A stretch of 45,685 bases of DNA from Caballeronia sp. SEWSISQ10-4 2 (GTDB taxonomy: Bacteria > Pseudomonadota > Gammaproteobacteria > Burkholderiales > Burkholderiaceae). A program made the position numbers and the translations under genes. Shown piece by piece: positions 43,567-45,685 of the stretch (its first letter is position 1; each line of letters opens with the position of its first letter). Location of the stretch: NCBI RefSeq assembly GCF_030464885.1, contig NZ_JALPRJ010000067.1:1-45685 (forward strand), read 5' to 3'. Under the pieces are notes generated by a model. The model had not been told where the DNA came from. It was given only the letters and a program-made list of their open reading frames with translations, and made no database searches.

Positions 43567-45066
43567 TCACCTTAAAACCGTGGATTTCACGCGCCGTTTA
43601 AGGCGCACATTCAACTCATGAACGAGGCTTCGCGCCATGGAGCGCAACGCGGGCCGCGTGAGAAGGGAGCAGCCTGCGTTCAGGCCCGCGATAACAAACG
43701 CCGCTGCGATCGACTCCAGGGGGTACGCGATCGGATCGACGACAAACGCCACGCCCAGGCTTGCGACCAGGAATGCGAGGTGCATCAGCATGTCGGCGGC
43801 GATCGGCCGGGCATGGAGTCGCGAGATCCAGAGCAACAGGGCATAGTCGGCCAGCGAGCGCAGCACGACGACCGCGGCCGCGCCGATAGGGCCGAAGTGG
43901 GCGATGCCGAACCACAGCGCCGTTACGAAGAACGGCAGTTGGACCAGGCCGATGCGCGCGGCCGTGGCAGGATTGATCTGCGACTGGATCATGATGCGCG
44001 TGACGCTTGCTTGCCCGACGAGCCACACGCCGATGATCAGGACACGTCCCACCGGCGCACTGGCGATGGCGATCTCCTGCCCCACCCAGAGATGCAGGAA
44101 TGGCGCGAGCACGAGCACGGCGAAGAGCGCGATTGGCGTGAATATGCCGTTGAGGAATTCGAGTGATTGCCGGACCATGGCGTCGGCGTCATCGCGTTTG
44201 ACTGCGGACAGACGCGGGAACAAGGTGCGAACGAGTGCGTTCGGCAGCATGTTCAGGCGGGTGACGAGGTTCTGCGGCACCGTGTAATACGTGACGAAGC
44301 GTGCGCCGAGATTCGCGCCCAGGAGGATGCGGTCGAGTGAGTCCGTGATCATGCTGGAGATGGTTGCGACCAGCATCCAGCCGCCGAACTTAAACAGGCC
44401 GCCTGCTACGTGGAGCTGCGGCCATTCGATGCGTTTGATGTCGAGTACCTTGAAGCTTGCGCGTGCGAGCAGAATGACGGCGAGCACGCGTGCGAGCACG
44501 GCGGCGGCGAGTACGGTTTGCAGGTTCGGTGCGATTTTCCAGGCCGCGGCGAGCGGCAGCAACTGGAACAGGAAGGTGCCGATGGTTTGATTGGTGTTGT
44601 AGATACCGAAGCGTTCGACGCCGTTGATTGCGCCGGCGCAGACCCATGAGACGTTGGCGATGGGGATGGCTAGCGCGAGCCACGGCAGTGCGTGATAGAC
44701 CTCGCGTTGCATGGCTGGCGATGAATGTGCGACGTAGGCGGTGTAGGCGAAAGCGCCGAAGTAGATGAGGACGCCGCCGACAATGCCGGTGCCGAGGTTC
44801 AGCCAGATGGCGCTCCAGAACACGCGCGAGCGGGCTTCGGGGTCATTGGCGGCGTGGGCCTTTGAGATCTGGTGTTGAGCGGCCATGCCCATGCCGAGAT
44901 CGAGAATGCCGAAGTAGCCGATGAGCGTCCAGACGAGGCTGATCACGCCGTAGCGCTCGACGCCGACGAGATGGATGTATGCAGGCACGGTGATCAACGA
45001 GACGAAGGTAGGTAGTACCAGTCCCGAGAAGTTGATCGCCATGTTTTTCACCATCGATTTTTCCAT
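43567..45066 (-). CDS. Wzx-type polysaccharide flippase (second copy)
   Basis: A 499-residue MOP-superfamily protein with about twelve to fourteen membrane helices. It begins MVKNMAINFSGLVLPTFVSLITVPAYIHLVGVERYGVISLVWTLIGYFGILDLGMG, a typical flippase start. Mid-protein LDRILLGANLGARFVTYYTVPQNLVTRLNM is characteristic of this group. It is little like the shorter flippase at 3218, so the two probably move different repeat units or intermediates. Start options are GTG 45075, ATG 45066 and ATG 45054; I chose 45066 (GAG eight bases upstream). It is the first gene of the unit with the two-domain GT. It resembles BceQ by context. Confidence 0.88.
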   Translation of the reverse strand: MEKSMVKNMAINFSGLVLPTFVSLITVPAYIHLVGVERYGVISLVWTLIGYFGILDLGMGMAAQHQISKAHAANDPEARSRVFWSAIWLNLGTGIVGGVLIYFGAFAYTAYVAHSSPAMQREVYHALPWLALAIPIANVSWVCAGAINGVERFGIYNTNQTIGTFLFQLLPLAAAWKIAPNLQTVLAAAVLARVLAVILLARASFKVLDIKRIEWPQLHVAGGLFKFGGWMLVATISSMITDSLDRILLGANLGARFVTYYTVPQNLVTRLNMLPNALVRTLFPRLSAVKRDDADAMVRQSLEFLNGIFTPIALFAVLVLAPFLHLWVGQEIAIASAPVGRVLIIGVWLVGQASVTRIMIQSQINPATAARIGLVQLPFFVTALWFGIAHFGPIGAAAVVVLRSLADYALLLWISRLHARPIAADMLMHLAFLVASLGVAFVVDPIAYPLESIAAAFVIAGLNAGCSLLTRPALRSMARSLVHELNVRLKRRVKSTVLR

Positions 45067-45140
45067 CGTTCGCACTCGTTCTTAGGGGTTTGTTCGCATT
45101 TGGGGTTTTGGGTGATCAGGGGTGGTGCTGGTCTGGTTCG

Positions 45141-45685
45141 TTCGGGCGTAGTGGTCGGAGTTAATGCCGGGTTGCTGCTGCTTAGGCCTGCGGTCGTTAT
45201 ATGTTGGATGTTTTCTCTATCACTGTTAGCCACTGTGCGTGGCGGCACTTCCTTTCTTTTTCCAACGGCGAAAAAGAAACAGAAGCAAAGAAAACGCCTC
45301 TCAAGAATCGGCAAGTTAGCGTCCCCAAGCGTGCACGCTGGGAGTTTTTGGCACCTGGTAGTACGGTGCTCGCCAGACTCACCGATCTTTGAACCCCGAC
45401 CTCTCCGAACACCGATACCCACACGCTTCGCCACCGGTGACTGAACCTGCCACAGGTTCACCCCGCGCTATCCGCGTACAACCACCCACCAAACTGAGCT
45501 CGCAGTCCGCACAGCAAAACCAACAACCAGCAATAAACAAATCAACGCGCCGAGCAAGAGCAAGTGATCAGTCAACCAACACGTGAGGCCGTCATGGGCC
45601 GTGGACTGCGGTACTTGCCCGAGCGCGTAAGGGGCGAAGCGTGTTCGTGTCAGGATTCGCGAGAAGGAGGGGTTCAAACATCCTT
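45141..45685. repeat. Composite dispersed repeat (copy 3, cut by window edge)
   Basis: Two facing halves as in copy 1: about 45141-45470 on the plus strand, then a central segment, then 45583 to the edge on the minus strand. Compared with copy 1 the whole composite is inverted: the half at 45583-45685 reads as the reverse complement of about 12572-12690. It lies upstream of the second flippase, so any promoter for that gene must sit in 45067-45140 or within the repeat. The second half continues past the window. Confidence 0.72.

Noticed and set aside
1..45685. CRISPR arrays, tRNA or rRNA genes, transposase or integrase genes
   Set aside because: Looked for regular spacer repeats, tRNA 3' CCA/T-loop patterns and transposase motifs; none seen.

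Overview
The window reads as a chromosomal segment of a Burkholderia sensu lato bacterium, most likely Paraburkholderia or Caballeronia. This rests on high G+C with strong third-position bias, Burkholderiaceae-type gene families, and a dispersed intergenic repeat of a kind I associate with that group. It is an inference, because no rRNA or marker gene is present. Nearly all of the window is an exopolysaccharide (EPS) super-locus.

Left edge (1-2109): an oxalate/formate-type MFS antiporter with its 48-residue small membrane partner, a perfect 32-bp palindrome upstream and a strong bidirectional terminator downstream. This unit is separate from the EPS genes.

EPS block A (2139-28102): a peripheral part holds a Wzx-type flippase, three glycosyltransferases, two membrane acyltransferases and a Wzy-like polymerase, in several short, often divergent units. 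A GMC-family flavoprotein and a WcaF-like acetyltransferase follow. The core is a long leftward run: manC, wcaJ (initiating transferase), wza (outer-membrane exporter), wzc (BY-kinase co-polymerase), gmd, fcl, a GT4 enzyme and a WcaI-like transferase, ending at a minus-strand terminator near 16600. With the Gmm-type Nudix hydrolase at 33831 it recalls the colanic-acid toolkit: GDP-mannose to GDP-fucose, WcaJ priming, Wzx/Wzy assembly and Wza/Wzc export.

Middle (28246-34465): a GlxA/AraC-type regulator, a 1.37-kb AT-rich non-coding stretch with an 11-bp inverted repeat, a secreted clan GH-A glycoside hydrolase, a possible small lipoprotein, a 46-residue membrane peptide and the Nudix hydrolase. 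Two facing terminators close this part.

EPS block B (34618-45066): two galU paralogues, a second GlxA/AraC-type regulator paralogous to the first, a PAP2-type membrane phosphatase, a 47-residue membrane peptide, an acyltransferase, a tandem two-domain glycosyltransferase and a second Wzx flippase. The galU/acyltransferase/double-GT/flippase set resembles, from memory, the bce-II half of the cepacian locus. No UDP-glucose dehydrogenase, phosphomannomutase or low-molecular-weight tyrosine phosphatase is seen.

Convergent spacers at 12.3-13.0 kb and 40.9-41.0 kb, and the right edge, carry copies of one composite inverted repeat. Assignments come from reading translated sequence and recalling family motifs; no database search was run.
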